DNA of 42,157 nt from Verrucomicrobiales bacterium (GTDB taxonomy: Bacteria > Verrucomicrobiota > Verrucomicrobiia > Verrucomicrobiales > DEV007), in NCBI GenBank assembly GCA_030730365.1, contig JANQVJ010000070.1, positions 3,597-45,753 of the forward strand, in the 5' to 3' direction. Positions 25,714 to 33,365 of this stretch are shown here, one piece after another. A model generated the notes under the pieces. The model had not been told where the DNA came from, ran no database searches, and worked only from the letters and a program-made list of their open reading frames with translations. The first letter of the stretch is position 1. Each line of letters starts with the position of its first letter. Position numbers and translations under genes: made by a program.

Positions 25714-25978
25714 GGGAGAGTGAAGAACGGGTAAGGCCGGGCGACGGGGATTTCAAGGGTGGGGAGCTTGACACGCTTATGCCTCAGCGGAGCGAAATTG
25801 CATTCAATCCCCGGATAAAGCCGGGTTTGTTAGCATCAGCTTAAGGAGACGCCGGGAAATCTAAGGGCGATTTCGGTCCTTCAGGAGTTTTTTGTTACCG
25901 GGCTTTGTTCCGCGATAATACTTCTTGTTCGAACACGAAATCTTTCGAGTAGGCGGACTTTTTCTTCAAAAGAGAGGC
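25714..25978. other. Intergenic region before higBA
   Basis: This region separates the divergent DUF480 and higBA genes. It holds a perfect TTGACA at 25768-25773 with no matching -10 box, a weak hairpin near 25807-25823 (CCCGG/CCGGG) and the short palindrome TGTTCGAACA around 25926. No gene is supported. Confidence 0.5.
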
Positions 25979-26006
25979 TTGCCATTGTATCGCAATGCGA
26001 TACAAT
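25979..26006 (+). promoter_or_regulatory. higBA promoter
   Basis: TTGCCA (25979-25984) and TACAAT (26001-26006) are separated by 16 bp; each differs from consensus at one position. The predicted transcript start is only about 5 nt before the higB ATG, so the leader would be very short. The promoter lies almost wholly inside the 27-bp palindrome. Confidence 0.6.
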
Positions 26007-26008
26007 GG
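25982..26008. promoter_or_regulatory. 27-bp palindromic operator for HigA
   Basis: CCATTGTATCGCA and TGCGATACAATGG are perfect inverted 13-base arms around a single central A. The palindrome covers the promoter and ends 9 nt before the higB start, so binding of HigA or the HigBA complex would block transcription. Autorepression is the rule for this toxin-antitoxin type; the operator assignment is inferred from position and symmetry. Confidence 0.75.
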
Positions 26009-26017
26009 AGAAAGTGG

Positions 26018-26296
26018 ATGATCGAAAGTTTCCGGTGCAAAGAGACCCGCCAGCTTTGGGAAGCGGGAAAATCAAAACGGTTCAACTCAATCGCCACGGT
26101 CTCCCTTCGAAAGCTCGCGATGTTGGATGCAGCCGAGAGTCTGGACGATCTCCGAATCCCTCCGGCAAACAGGCTCGAAGCATTAAAAGGTAATCGAAAG
26201 GGCCAACACAGTATCCGAGTGAATGACCAGTGGAGGATTTGTTTCCGCCGGGAAAATGGCAGAATTCTGGATGTTGAAATAACTGACTACCATTAA
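26018..26296 (+). CDS. higB: HigB toxin, RelE superfamily
   Basis: A 92-residue basic protein of the HigB/RelE superfamily, which cleaves mRNA on the ribosome. Visible features are the N-terminal IESFRCKETRQLWE, LRIPPANRLEALKGNRKGQHSI (about 53-74) and the core strand NDQWRICFR followed by VEITDYH at the end, typical of HigB-1-type toxins. The frame opens at 25925, but the ATG at 26018 gives the normal size and lies just after the promoter-operator. The toxin gene comes before the antitoxin gene, as usual for higBA and unlike most toxin-antitoxin operons. The antitoxin gene begins 3 nt after the stop. Confidence 0.92.
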   Translation: MIESFRCKETRQLWEAGKSKRFNSIATVSLRKLAMLDAAESLDDLRIPPANRLEALKGNRKGQHSIRVNDQWRICFRRENGRILDVEITDYH

Positions 26297-26299
26297 ATC

Positions 26300-26596
26300 A
26301 TGAAATCACACCCTACTTCAAAACGCGTTCCACTCGGGCCCGCCTTCATTACTCCCGGCGAGATTCTTGAAGAGGAATTTCTGAAACCGATGGGACTCAG
26401 CCAGTCCGCACTGGCCGAACGGATGGGGGTCCCGCGCATGCGCATCAGCGAGATCGTCCGGGGCAAACGGGCGATCAGCGCCGAGACGGCTATCCTCCTC
26501 GGGGAAACGTTCGGAGTGTCGGCCCGGTTCTGGATGAATCTTCAAACATCCCACGACTTGGCTGTCGTCGCGATGAAGCGGGAGGTGGCCGCGTGA
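26300..26596 (+). CDS. higA: HigA antitoxin, XRE-type DNA-binding protein
   Basis: A 98-residue helix-turn-helix protein with the HigA pattern PGEILEEEFLKPMGLSQSALA (about 15-36), then MGVPRMRISEIVRGKRAIS as the recognition helix region and LGETFGVSARFWMNLQTSHDL. It neutralises HigB and represses the operon through the 27-bp palindrome upstream (inference from family behaviour). The gene starts 3 nt after higB, with no Shine-Dalgarno sequence, so translation is probably coupled. Length and motif order are normal. It converges with the GlcD-type oxidase gene 27 nt downstream. Confidence 0.95.
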   Translation: MKSHPTSKRVPLGPAFITPGEILEEEFLKPMGLSQSALAERMGVPRMRISEIVRGKRAISAETAILLGETFGVSARFWMNLQTSHDLAVVAMKREVAA

Positions 26597-26623
26597 ACCT
26601 GATGCTTCAGGGGATCAACCACC

Positions 26624-28036
26624 TCACCCCAAAAATTTCCCGGGATTCAAAATCCCCTTCGGATCCAGTGCCTCCTTCAACCGCCGGTGCACTTCGACCG
26701 AGACCGGGCCGACAGCGTCTTTGAACCATCGCTTCTTCGCGAGGCCGACGCCGTGTTCGCCGGTGATCTGACCGTCGTTGGCGATGATCCAGTTAAAGAG
26801 GAGATCGAGCGCGGCGTCGGCCTTTTCGCGGGCGACGGGATCGCTCTCGTAGTCTTTCACCATGAGATTGGTGTGGATATTTCCATCCCCCGCATGGCCG
26901 AAGCAGGCCACGGGGATGCCGGTGTCCGCCTCGAGCTGACGGGCAAAACGGACCAGATCGACGAGCTTCGAGCGCGGCACGACGATGTCCTCGTTCAGCT
27001 TGATGAGCCCCGTCGCACGGAGCGAATAGGAAAATTCGCGCCGCAGTTTCCAGATCGCCTCACAGGCGGACTTGTCGCGGGCTTCCTCAACGGAAAGAGC
27101 CCCGAGTGAATCGACGAGAGCGCGTAGCGCGGAGAGATCCTGCAGGATCGTGTCGCGCCGCCCGTCGAGCTCGACGATGAGGTGGGCATCTCCGTCGGGG
27201 AGCATCCCGGGGCCGAGATAATCGCGGGCCGCCTTTAGGGTAAAGCCATCGGTGATCTCGAGACCGGAGGGCTGCCAGCCGCCATTCAGGATTGCCTGGA
27301 CCGCCTCGGCGGCGATTTCAAAGGTGGGAAAGGTCGCCGTCAGCATCGCCCTCGCCTCGGGATGGGGAATGAGCCGCAGGGTCGCTTTGGTGATGACGCC
27401 GAGGAGCCCCTCTGATCCGACAAACATGCCAATGAGGTCGAGACCGGTTTTGTTTTTGTGACAGCGTCCACCCGTCTCGAGGACCTGCCCGTCGGGGAGG
27501 ACGACCTCGAGGCCAAGTATGTAATGCCGCGTCACGCCATACTTCACGCAGCGCGGGCCGCCCGCGTTCGTGGCGATGGTTCCGCCGACTGAGCATTCCT
27601 TGAGACTCGCGGGATCGGGCGGGTAATACCAGCCGAGCGCCCGGACCGCTTCCTGCAGGTCATTGAGGATGACTCCCGGCTCGACCACGGCGATGCCGTC
27701 GGCGGGATTAATCTCGAGGATGCGATTCATCGTATGCACCGAGAGGAGGATTCCGCCTTTGACGGGCACACAGCCGCCAACGTAGCCCACCCCGGCGCCG
27801 CGTGTCGTCACGGGAATACCATGATCATTGGCAAAACGCAGCGTCGCCGCCACTTCTTCACGAGTCGTCGCCTGCACGACCGCTGCGGGCATGGCCGCGG
27901 CGTGCCAGCGATCTGTCCCGAACTCGCGCCGGACCTCCGCCGTAGTGGATACCCGCGCCGCCCCGACGGCAAGGGAGAGTCCCCGGAGCCACGCCGGTTC
28001 CGTCTCCACACTCACCAGTTCGTCAACCACATCCAT
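26624..28036 (-). CDS. FAD-linked oxidase, GlcD / D-lactate dehydrogenase type
   Basis: A 470-residue flavoprotein with the FAD_binding_4 domain (about 50-225, GVGYVGGCVPVKGG holding the pyrophosphate of FAD) and the FAD-oxidase C-terminal domain (about 230-468). CFGHAGDGNIHTN and GEHGVGLAKK are the conserved substrate-side motifs of glycolate oxidase GlcD and D-lactate dehydrogenases. No glcE or glcF genes are adjacent, so a stand-alone D-2-hydroxyacid dehydrogenase is as likely as glycolate oxidase. The start ATG at 28034-28036 lies inside the 3' end of dgkA (25-nt overlap), so the two are transcribed together although their jobs differ. No Shine-Dalgarno sequence is present. Confidence 0.9.
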   Translation of the reverse strand: MDVVDELVSVETEPAWLRGLSLAVGAARVSTTAEVRREFGTDRWHAAAMPAAVVQATTREEVAATLRFANDHGIPVTTRGAGVGYVGGCVPVKGGILLSVHTMNRILEINPADGIAVVEPGVILNDLQEAVRALGWYYPPDPASLKECSVGGTIATNAGGPRCVKYGVTRHYILGLEVVLPDGQVLETGGRCHKNKTGLDLIGMFVGSEGLLGVITKATLRLIPHPEARAMLTATFPTFEIAAEAVQAILNGGWQPSGLEITDGFTLKAARDYLGPGMLPDGDAHLIVELDGRRDTILQDLSALRALVDSLGALSVEEARDKSACEAIWKLRREFSYSLRATGLIKLNEDIVVPRSKLVDLVRFARQLEADTGIPVACFGHAGDGNIHTNLMVKDYESDPVAREKADAALDLLFNWIIANDGQITGEHGVGLAKKRWFKDAVGPVSVEVHRRLKEALDPKGILNPGKFLG

Positions 28037-28395
28037 ACTTTAGGTAAGAAGACGATAGCCCCGACGAGAGCCGCCGCAACTGCTGCGATGAGGACACCGC
28101 CCGCCGCCGCGTCTTTGGCCATGCCAATCCCGCGATCCGCCTCGGGATGGACGGCGTCGGCGAGATACTCAAGAGCTGTGTTAAAAACTTCGGCCATGAA
28201 GACGAGTCCTGCACTCAGAACGATCGCGAGCCATTCCCCCGGGCTGAGGTGGAAGAAGAACCCCGAAGCGAGGATAAAAGCGAAAATCGCGAAATGAATC
28301 CGAAAATTCCACTCGGTTCGCAGGACGCTGCAGACACCGCGCCCCGCATCGATAAAACTCTGGATTCCGCGATAGCGGCCTAATGACACCCTCAT
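28012..28395 (-). CDS. dgkA: Diacylglycerol/undecaprenol kinase
   Basis: A 127-residue membrane protein of the prokaryotic diacylglycerol kinase family. It has the family motif E-x-N-T-A-x-E (EVFNTALE), EWNFRIHF near the start, a conserved AKDAAAGGV and three hydrophobic helices. Members phosphorylate diacylglycerol or undecaprenol in the inner membrane; which one cannot be read from sequence. The frame opens further up at 28431, but the ATG at 28393-28395 gives normal length. The 3' end overlaps the GlcD-type gene, and the gene is divergent from the hydroxyacid dehydrogenase gene with 68 bp between starts. Confidence 0.9.
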   Translation of the reverse strand: MRVSLGRYRGIQSFIDAGRGVCSVLRTEWNFRIHFAIFAFILASGFFFHLSPGEWLAIVLSAGLVFMAEVFNTALEYLADAVHPEADRGIGMAKDAAAGGVLIAAVAAALVGAIVFLPKVWMWLTNW

Positions 28396-28463
28396 ATTTT
28401 CACTTGGCGGACAAACAAAGCGGCTACACATTTAGCGCTCTTACAACATTACAGGAAGCGATC

Positions 28464-29432
28464 ATGACAAAAAAACCCGCACAGAAAAAAGCAGCCAGGA
28501 CCACAGCGCCCAAAGCCCGCATCGGATTTGTCGGCGTCGGCCGCATGGGAGCCAACATGGCCCGCCACCTCAACGATCTCAAATACAAAGTCACGGCCGT
28601 TTACGATGTGAATGAGGCAGCAGCGGACGATCTCGCGAAAGAACTCGGTGCGACCGCCTGCCGGAAGCTCGCCGACGTGACCGCAAATGCCGACATCATC
28701 TTCACGGTGGTGACAAACGACGACGCGATGAAGAGCATCTTCCTGAGCAAGGGCGACAGTCTCCTCAAAGGAGCCGAGGGCCGCACTTTTGTGAATTGCG
28801 CCACGCTCAGTCCCGGCATCCAGCAAAAGGTGGCCAAGGCCGCCGCGACAAAGAAAGCCACCTGTATCGAAGCCTGCATGGCGAGCAGCATCAGCCACGC
28901 CCGCACCGGCAAGCTTTATCTCATGATCGGCGCCGACGACGCCGTCTTCAAGCAGCACAAAAAGCTCCTCGAAGACATCAGCCTCAACCTGCGCCACATC
29001 GGTGCGATCGGAAAAGCGGCCGAGGTCAAAGCGCTCGTCAACATGGTCATGAACATCAACACCGCCGGCCTCGCCGAAGGTCTCGGGCTCGCCCAGTCGC
29101 TCGGTCACGATCTCAAGATGATTTGCGAAGTCTTTTCCCAGACCGGGGCGAACTCCCGCGTCCTCGAGACTGATGCCGACGACATGATCGCCCGCGAGCA
29201 CGACTGCTGGTTCTCCGCCGAGCACGCCGCGAAAGACTCCGGCATCGCCGCCGGTCTCGCCAAAGACCGGAAGCTCAATCTTCCGCTCAACGACGCCGCC
29301 AAAGCCCAGTATGACCGCATGGTCGGTCTCGGCATCGGCGGGCTCGACAAGTCGGGCATCGCCGAGCTCACCTTTCCCGGCCGCGCGGGATCGGAGAAGA
29401 AAAAGAAAAAATCCGACAAGAAGAAGAAATAG
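28464..29432 (+). CDS. Beta-hydroxyacid dehydrogenase with lysine-rich tails
   Basis: A 322-residue NAD(P)-dependent dehydrogenase of the 3-hydroxyisobutyrate/glyoxylate reductase family. The Rossmann motif GFVGVGRMGANMA lies at 21-33, the substrate-binding stretch (CIEACMASSISHARTG) at 134-149 and catalytic Lys189 with Asn193 in EVKALVNMVMN. The frame is open to 28383, but AGGAAG at 28453-28458 sits 5 nt before the ATG at 28464, which decides the start. Both ends carry unusual lysine-rich tails: TKKPAQKKAARTTAPKAR before the domain and EKKKKKSDKKKK at the end. These are not needed for catalysis and resemble nucleic-acid-binding tails; a DNA- or RNA-associated role is speculative. A bidirectional terminator follows. 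Confidence 0.9.
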   Translation: MTKKPAQKKAARTTAPKARIGFVGVGRMGANMARHLNDLKYKVTAVYDVNEAAADDLAKELGATACRKLADVTANADIIFTVVTNDDAMKSIFLSKGDSLLKGAEGRTFVNCATLSPGIQQKVAKAAATKKATCIEACMASSISHARTGKLYLMIGADDAVFKQHKKLLEDISLNLRHIGAIGKAAEVKALVNMVMNINTAGLAEGLGLAQSLGHDLKMICEVFSQTGANSRVLETDADDMIAREHDCWFSAEHAAKDSGIAAGLAKDRKLNLPLNDAAKAQYDRMVGLGIGGLDKSGIAELTFPGRAGSEKKKKKSDKKKK

Positions 29433-29461
29433 TCCGTTACAGGATCAGTGATATTTCAAAC

Positions 29462-29497
29462 AAAATGGGCCCACCGCGAGGTGCGCTCATTTTTTTT
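29462..29497. terminator. Bidirectional terminator
   Basis: ATGGGCCCACC and GGTGCGCTCAT pair over 11 positions with one mismatch and one G-U pair around a GCGA loop, followed by eight Ts on the plus strand and preceded by AAAA. It terminates the dehydrogenase gene, and on the minus strand the exported Gly/Pro-rich gene, whose stop codon lies within the hairpin. Confidence 0.8.
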
Positions 29498-30134
29498 GCA
29501 GCATCTTGTCCATCATTTCGGACATGAGCTTGCCGCGATCTTCGCGCGACATCTCGGGCTGCTTCTCGCGGAGCTCGGACATCTTCCGGAACATCTCCTG
29601 ACGCTGTTCCTCCGAGAGCTGCGACATTTTTTCACGAAACTCGGGTGGAGGTCCGCGCCGCTCTCCGTCCCCGCCCCCGGGGCCACGCATGCCGCCCGGA
29701 CCCGGACCGGGCCCCTGCTCGGTCGAGGGGCCGGCGCCGGGCTTCGATTCTCCGGGCTTCAATTGCCACTCAGCGTAACGCACCGTGACGACTTCGCCGC
29801 CCTCGATCGCCACTTTAGCCGCTACTTTTTCGAGATCGGGATCGGACTTCAGCTCGACCATCTTCCAGCCCTGCGAGTTCAACTTGCTCGAGACGACATA
29901 GGTCTCCTTCGTCTCTTTGTTCAACAGCGTCGCGACCTGTTCGTCGTTCACCATCGCGAGCCCGGTGAGAATGAGAGAGTCACTGAGATTGACCGAGCGC
30001 AGGAACGGTGACTGCCCCTGCAGCGCCGAGAAATCACCCGGCTCGACCAGGGCCGGGGCGTAGGACAATTCCGCCTCCTCGGCCGCCACAAGAGAGGGGA
30101 GACCGAAAATCAGGAGCAGAGAGAAACGAGTCAT
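29487..30134 (-). CDS. Exported Gly/Pro-rich protein of unknown function
   Basis: A 215-residue protein with a signal peptide (MTRFSLLLIFGLPSLVAA). Residues about 20-125 form a globular beta-rich part (LSDSLILTGLAMVNDEQVATLL), followed by a Gly/Pro-rich linker (about 128-165) and a charged C-terminal helix rich in Met, Glu, Arg and Lys (REKMSQLSEEQRQEMFRKMS) that ends KMLQKK. The last part resembles the Met-rich helices of periplasmic Spy/CpxP-like proteins but is too short to assign. No family is recognised. Its stop codon is built into the terminator hairpin, and no other gene lies close on this strand except the AAA+ gene 42 nt upstream, which may be in the same transcript. Confidence 0.65.
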   Translation of the reverse strand: MTRFSLLLIFGLPSLVAAEEAELSYAPALVEPGDFSALQGQSPFLRSVNLSDSLILTGLAMVNDEQVATLLNKETKETYVVSSKLNSQGWKMVELKSDPDLEKVAAKVAIEGGEVVTVRYAEWQLKPGESKPGAGPSTEQGPGPGPGGMRGPGGGDGERRGPPPEFREKMSQLSEEQRQEMFRKMSELREKQPEMSREDRGKLMSEMMDKMLQKK

Positions 30135-30176
30135 GGCCGGAATAAAACACCGTGTCGGGGGAGGAGTTGCAATCCC

Positions 30177-31850
30177 TCAGCGCGAAACACGATAGGCTTC
30201 CGGGATAAAGCTGAGGTCGCTCGCCTCGCGCACGGCGAGACCGATCTGGAAATCCATGACCTCGCTCGGGATGGGATTCTGATACTCGTCGAGGCAGTCG
30301 CGCAGGCCCTCGACGGGATCAACGGAGGAAGCCCTGACCTGGCGATAGACCTTTACCGCGATGGCCTCGGCGGATCCGGGCGTGATCATCGCAGGGATGA
30401 GCGCGACGATCTCCGCCGGGCACTCCTTCGGTAGATCAAGTTTGAACTTTTTCGCGAGAGCGCGGATGAGGAGGTATCCCTCGGCCGCATCGGATGCGGG
30501 AAAAAGCGGGATCTTTACGTCGACACGACCGGGACGCTTCAGGTCGACCTCGATGAGATCGGGGCGGCTCGAGGCGAGAATCCAGAGGATGCGTCCGCGA
30601 TTTTCGGTGTTGCTCATCTCTTTCGCCATCATCGAATAGACCCGGCCCGAGATCCCCGAATCCCCCGAGCCCGAGTCGCGGCTCCCGAGCGCCTGATCGG
30701 CCTCGTCAATGAAGACGATGCACCGCCCCAGCGCATGGAGCAGCCCGAAGATCTTCTCGAGATTGCCCTCGGTGCTGCCGACCCAGCGGTCGCGGAAATT
30801 TTTCATCTTCACGACCGGGACTCCCGCCTCGCCAGCGAGGCACTCGACGAGGTAGGTCTTGCCCGTGCCGACCGGACCGCAGAGCAGGTAACCCATCGGC
30901 ATCGCCCCGAGATCGCCCTGCCGCCAGAGCGCGATGTCCTGACGCATCCAGGTTTTCACCGCCTCGCTGCCGTGGACATCGTCGAGAGTTCGGGTCGGCT
31001 CGAGGAACTCGATGAGATCCTGCGAATCTTTTTCGACGAGAGACTTTTTCAGATTCGAAAGATCGTCCTCGAGCAAGGCCGACTTTTCATACTCACGCTG
31101 TTTCAGGAGCGACTCGATCGAGCTGATCGTCGCCCCCGCGAGACGGGTCGCGGGGAACTCGGGCTTCCCCGTGAAATTCGCGAGAGCGGCCGGGTAGACC
31201 TTTTCAAAAAAGCGGAAGGCTCCGTTCAGCTCGCCCGGGCCAGGCATCGGGATCTCGATCTGGGCGGCGCGCTGGTTCTGGGAAAGGAGGTGATTGAGAT
31301 CATTGAGGTGCTCAGTGAGGAGCAGCACCGCGAGATTTTGCTCGAGGAAAAAACTCTCGTGCGACCAGGCGCGCACGACCGAGGCCATGGAATTGAGCTG
31401 ATAATCGCGGACCTGCTTCGCGACGGGAAAGATGAGCTCGGCGGACTTGATGATGACCGCGATGTGGTGATTGCGCCCCGCCAGGACCGAAGCCTCGGGC
31501 AAGCCCGGCGCGAGGCGGCGCAGGTTGACGCAGAAGCGCAGGAACTTGTCGAGATAGCCGATCGCCTGCATCGGATCTTTCGGCAGTTCATCGGAAAAGC
31601 GCAGTTGCTTGAAAAACGCCTCACCCGACTCGATCCGCAACCCCGCCCCGAGTTCGTAGCTAAGGACGAGGTCAAAACGCTGGAGTTGCTGCTTTGTCAG
31701 GAACTCGATGAGATTGCCCATCACCGCGCTCTGGGCTCCCGCTTCCCCGATGAGGAGCCGGTCCTGGACGTTGCCGTGAATGACGAACTGGTTCGCCGCG
31801 TTGGAGAGATAGAGTCGGCGGATCGTGTCCGCCCAGGCCGGTGTGGACAT
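30177..31850 (-). CDS. Ycf46-like AAA+ ATPase
   Basis: A 557-residue AAA+ protein. Residues 1-290 form an N-terminal region without Walker motifs (with RFDLVLSYELGAGLRIESGE, 58-77, and IEIPMPGPGELNGAF, 198-212), resembling the degenerate half of Ycf46. The catalytic module has Walker A GPVGTGKT (325-332), Walker B CIVFIDEAD (377-385), an unusual Gly/Ser/Asp loop (GSRDSGSGDSGISG, 389-402) and the arginine finger in RPGRVD (439-444). Ycf46 and its relatives are of unclear function; in cyanobacteria Ycf46 is linked to CO2 response. No signal peptide is present, and nearby genes give no clue to a substrate. A 13-bp palindrome lies 16 nt before the start. Confidence 0.82.
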   Translation of the reverse strand: MSTPAWADTIRRLYLSNAANQFVIHGNVQDRLLIGEAGAQSAVMGNLIEFLTKQQLQRFDLVLSYELGAGLRIESGEAFFKQLRFSDELPKDPMQAIGYLDKFLRFCVNLRRLAPGLPEASVLAGRNHHIAVIIKSAELIFPVAKQVRDYQLNSMASVVRAWSHESFFLEQNLAVLLLTEHLNDLNHLLSQNQRAAQIEIPMPGPGELNGAFRFFEKVYPAALANFTGKPEFPATRLAGATISSIESLLKQREYEKSALLEDDLSNLKKSLVEKDSQDLIEFLEPTRTLDDVHGSEAVKTWMRQDIALWRQGDLGAMPMGYLLCGPVGTGKTYLVECLAGEAGVPVVKMKNFRDRWVGSTEGNLEKIFGLLHALGRCIVFIDEADQALGSRDSGSGDSGISGRVYSMMAKEMSNTENRGRILWILASSRPDLIEVDLKRPGRVDVKIPLFPASDAAEGYLLIRALAKKFKLDLPKECPAEIVALIPAMITPGSAEAIAVKVYRQVRASSVDPVEGLRDCLDEYQNPIPSEVMDFQIGLAVREASDLSFIPEAYRVSR

Positions 31851-31866
31851 GGGAATTTTTCTTCCG

Positions 31867-31879
31867 CTACGCTGCGTAG
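31867..31879. repeat. 13-bp palindrome before the AAA+ gene
   Basis: CTACGC and GCGTAG flank a central T, 16 nt upstream of the AAA+ ATPase start. It is short and could be a regulator site or chance. Confidence 0.3.
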
Positions 31880-31993
31880 AAATGCGGCAAAGGTCAACTC
31901 TTAGCGCCGATCGAACGCATCTCTTTCCGCTCTTGGGAGTCTGCCCGCGCTTGAATTGGAGCTGCCGCTGATCGCACTCCTGGGACGGAACTC

Positions 31994-32518
31994 CTACCGA
32001 ATCGGACGCCGCTTCAGGAAAGCTTTTACAAATTCCTCGAAGGTTGGCTCCTCGACGCTGCCGCCGTTGCCCATTTCTTCGAGCTCGCGCCGGTCGCGTT
32101 TGGTGGGGCGTCCCGTTCCCGACTCGCGGACGGGGGTGGACTCGCGGGCCGATTTTTCGAGAGCGGCGACCCGCTCGTATTCCTCCGCCGGAGTGAGATC
32201 AGTAAGAAAGGCGGGCACTTCTTTGGCCCCGACACGTCGTTTTAGGATTCCCTTCACCGCAAAAATTCGCGTGAGCAGGCCCCCGCGGATACTGATCTCG
32301 TCACCAATGCGGACGAGTTTCGCAGCGCGGCACCGCTGGCCATTGATGAGGAGCTGGTTCTTCTTGCACGCGGCGGCGGCGGCGGTGCGCGTTTTAAAGA
32401 GACGCACGGACCATGCCCACAGATCGACACGAACACTTTCTCCGGAATTTACCGATTCGGCTTCCACTGCCTGAAGATTACGAAGTTTGCCCCAGGAAAG
32501 TCCAACTATTTTCGCCAT
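31994..32518 (-). CDS. S4-domain RNA-binding protein, Hsp15-like
   Basis: A protein of up to 174 residues with one S4 RNA-binding domain: VRVDLWAWSVRLFKTRTAAA, then CKKNQLLINGQ, R-AKLVRIGDEISI and a VKGILKRRV segment. This matches the small heat-shock RNA-binding protein family (Hsp15/HslR), which in E. coli rescues stalled 50S subunits. A charged C-terminal tail (about 130-174, EEFVKAFLKRRPIR) extends past the domain. The start is uncertain: ATG at 32516-32518 overlaps the end of ispE by 41 nt, whereas GTG at 32465-32467 would give a 157-residue protein starting close to the S4 domain and after the ispE stop. The RNA target cannot be deduced. Confidence 0.8.
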   Translation of the reverse strand: MAKIVGLSWGKLRNLQAVEAESVNSGESVRVDLWAWSVRLFKTRTAAAAACKKNQLLINGQRCRAAKLVRIGDEISIRGGLLTRIFAVKGILKRRVGAKEVPAFLTDLTPAEEYERVAALEKSARESTPVRESGTGRPTKRDRRELEEMGNGGSVEEPTFEEFVKAFLKRRPIR

Positions 32519-33350
32519 AGCGCTCCAGTGCCCGCGTCTCGAGAGCAGAGCCATCGATCCCGGGTTTCAGGATCGCAAGCATGGTCGAGCCCGAGCCGGA
32601 CATGAGAGCAGCGGAGACTTCGGGCTGAGCAAGGAGCCAGGACTTCATCTCGCCGAGGACGGTGTGTTTTTCGAAAACGGGTCGCTCGAGATCATTGACC
32701 ATTTCCCCCCACGAGCAGGATTGGGTCGCGTAGACGAAGCCATCGTATTCGCTCGAGGAGGCATACTGGTGGTAGGCCCATCCCGCCGAGACCTCAAAGC
32801 CGGGTTTGATGAGGAAAATCGGGAGTGACCCGGGGGCGTCAGCTTCGACCACGGGCGTGACGATTTCCCCTCGTCCGCGGCAGTCGCAAGTGCGGTCATA
32901 GACAAAAAACGGCACGTCCGATCCGATCTCTGCCCCGATCGCGGCGAGTTCGGCCTCGGGCAGAAAGAGCGATCCCATCACATTGATGGCCCGCAGCACA
33001 GCGGCCGCATCGCTGCTGCCACCACCGAGACCCGCCCCTGAAGGGATGTTTTTTTCCAGATCAATGCTGATGCTGAAGACCTTGTTGGTGTAGCGCTCGA
33101 GCGCGCGCACCGCCTTCACCACGAGGTTGTCCTCCCCTCTCGGAAGTGACGGATCCGAGCATCGCAGCACGACATGATCATCGTCGCGCCACTGAAAGCG
33201 GATACGATCCTGAAGGTCCAGCTTCACCATTCGGGTTTCGATCTCGTGATAGCCATCCTCACGCTGCCCGTGGACCCGCAACCACAGATTTGTCTTCGCC
33301 GGAGCAAACAGCTCGTAGGCAATACTCATATCCGGGAATTGGTCACTCAT
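32478..33350 (-). CDS. ispE: 4-diphosphocytidyl-2-C-methyl-D-erythritol kinase
   Basis: A 290-residue GHMP kinase of the methylerythritol phosphate pathway for isoprenoid synthesis. The ATP-binding motif SGAGLGGGSSDAAA (about residues 98-111) is complete, and the N-terminal PAKTNLWLRVHGQREDGYHE (about 17-36) carries the substrate-binding Lys-Thr-Asn seen in IspE. VSAALMSGSGSTMLAI near the C-terminus is the third GHMP motif. It lies between pgeF and the S4 gene on the same strand, with 15 nt to pgeF and an overlap with the S4 gene, so one operon is likely. The start at 33348-33350 has no Shine-Dalgarno sequence; a second in-frame ATG lies seven codons later (33327-33329). Confidence 0.95.
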   Translation of the reverse strand: MSDQFPDMSIAYELFAPAKTNLWLRVHGQREDGYHEIETRMVKLDLQDRIRFQWRDDDHVVLRCSDPSLPRGEDNLVVKAVRALERYTNKVFSISIDLEKNIPSGAGLGGGSSDAAAVLRAINVMGSLFLPEAELAAIGAEIGSDVPFFVYDRTCDCRGRGEIVTPVVEADAPGSLPIFLIKPGFEVSAGWAYHQYASSSEYDGFVYATQSCSWGEMVNDLERPVFEKHTVLGEMKSWLLAQPEVSAALMSGSGSTMLAILKPGIDGSALETRALERYGENSWTFLGQTS

Positions 33351-33365
33351 TCAGGTAAAAATCTC

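Noticed and set aside
25768..25773. Exact TTGACA as a promoter
   Set aside because: No -10 box lies 16-18 bp downstream; a 21-codon frame nearby looks random.
25920..25945. Possible tRNA T-arm (TTGTTCGAACACG)
   Set aside because: No acceptor, D-arm or anticodon stem can be built around it.
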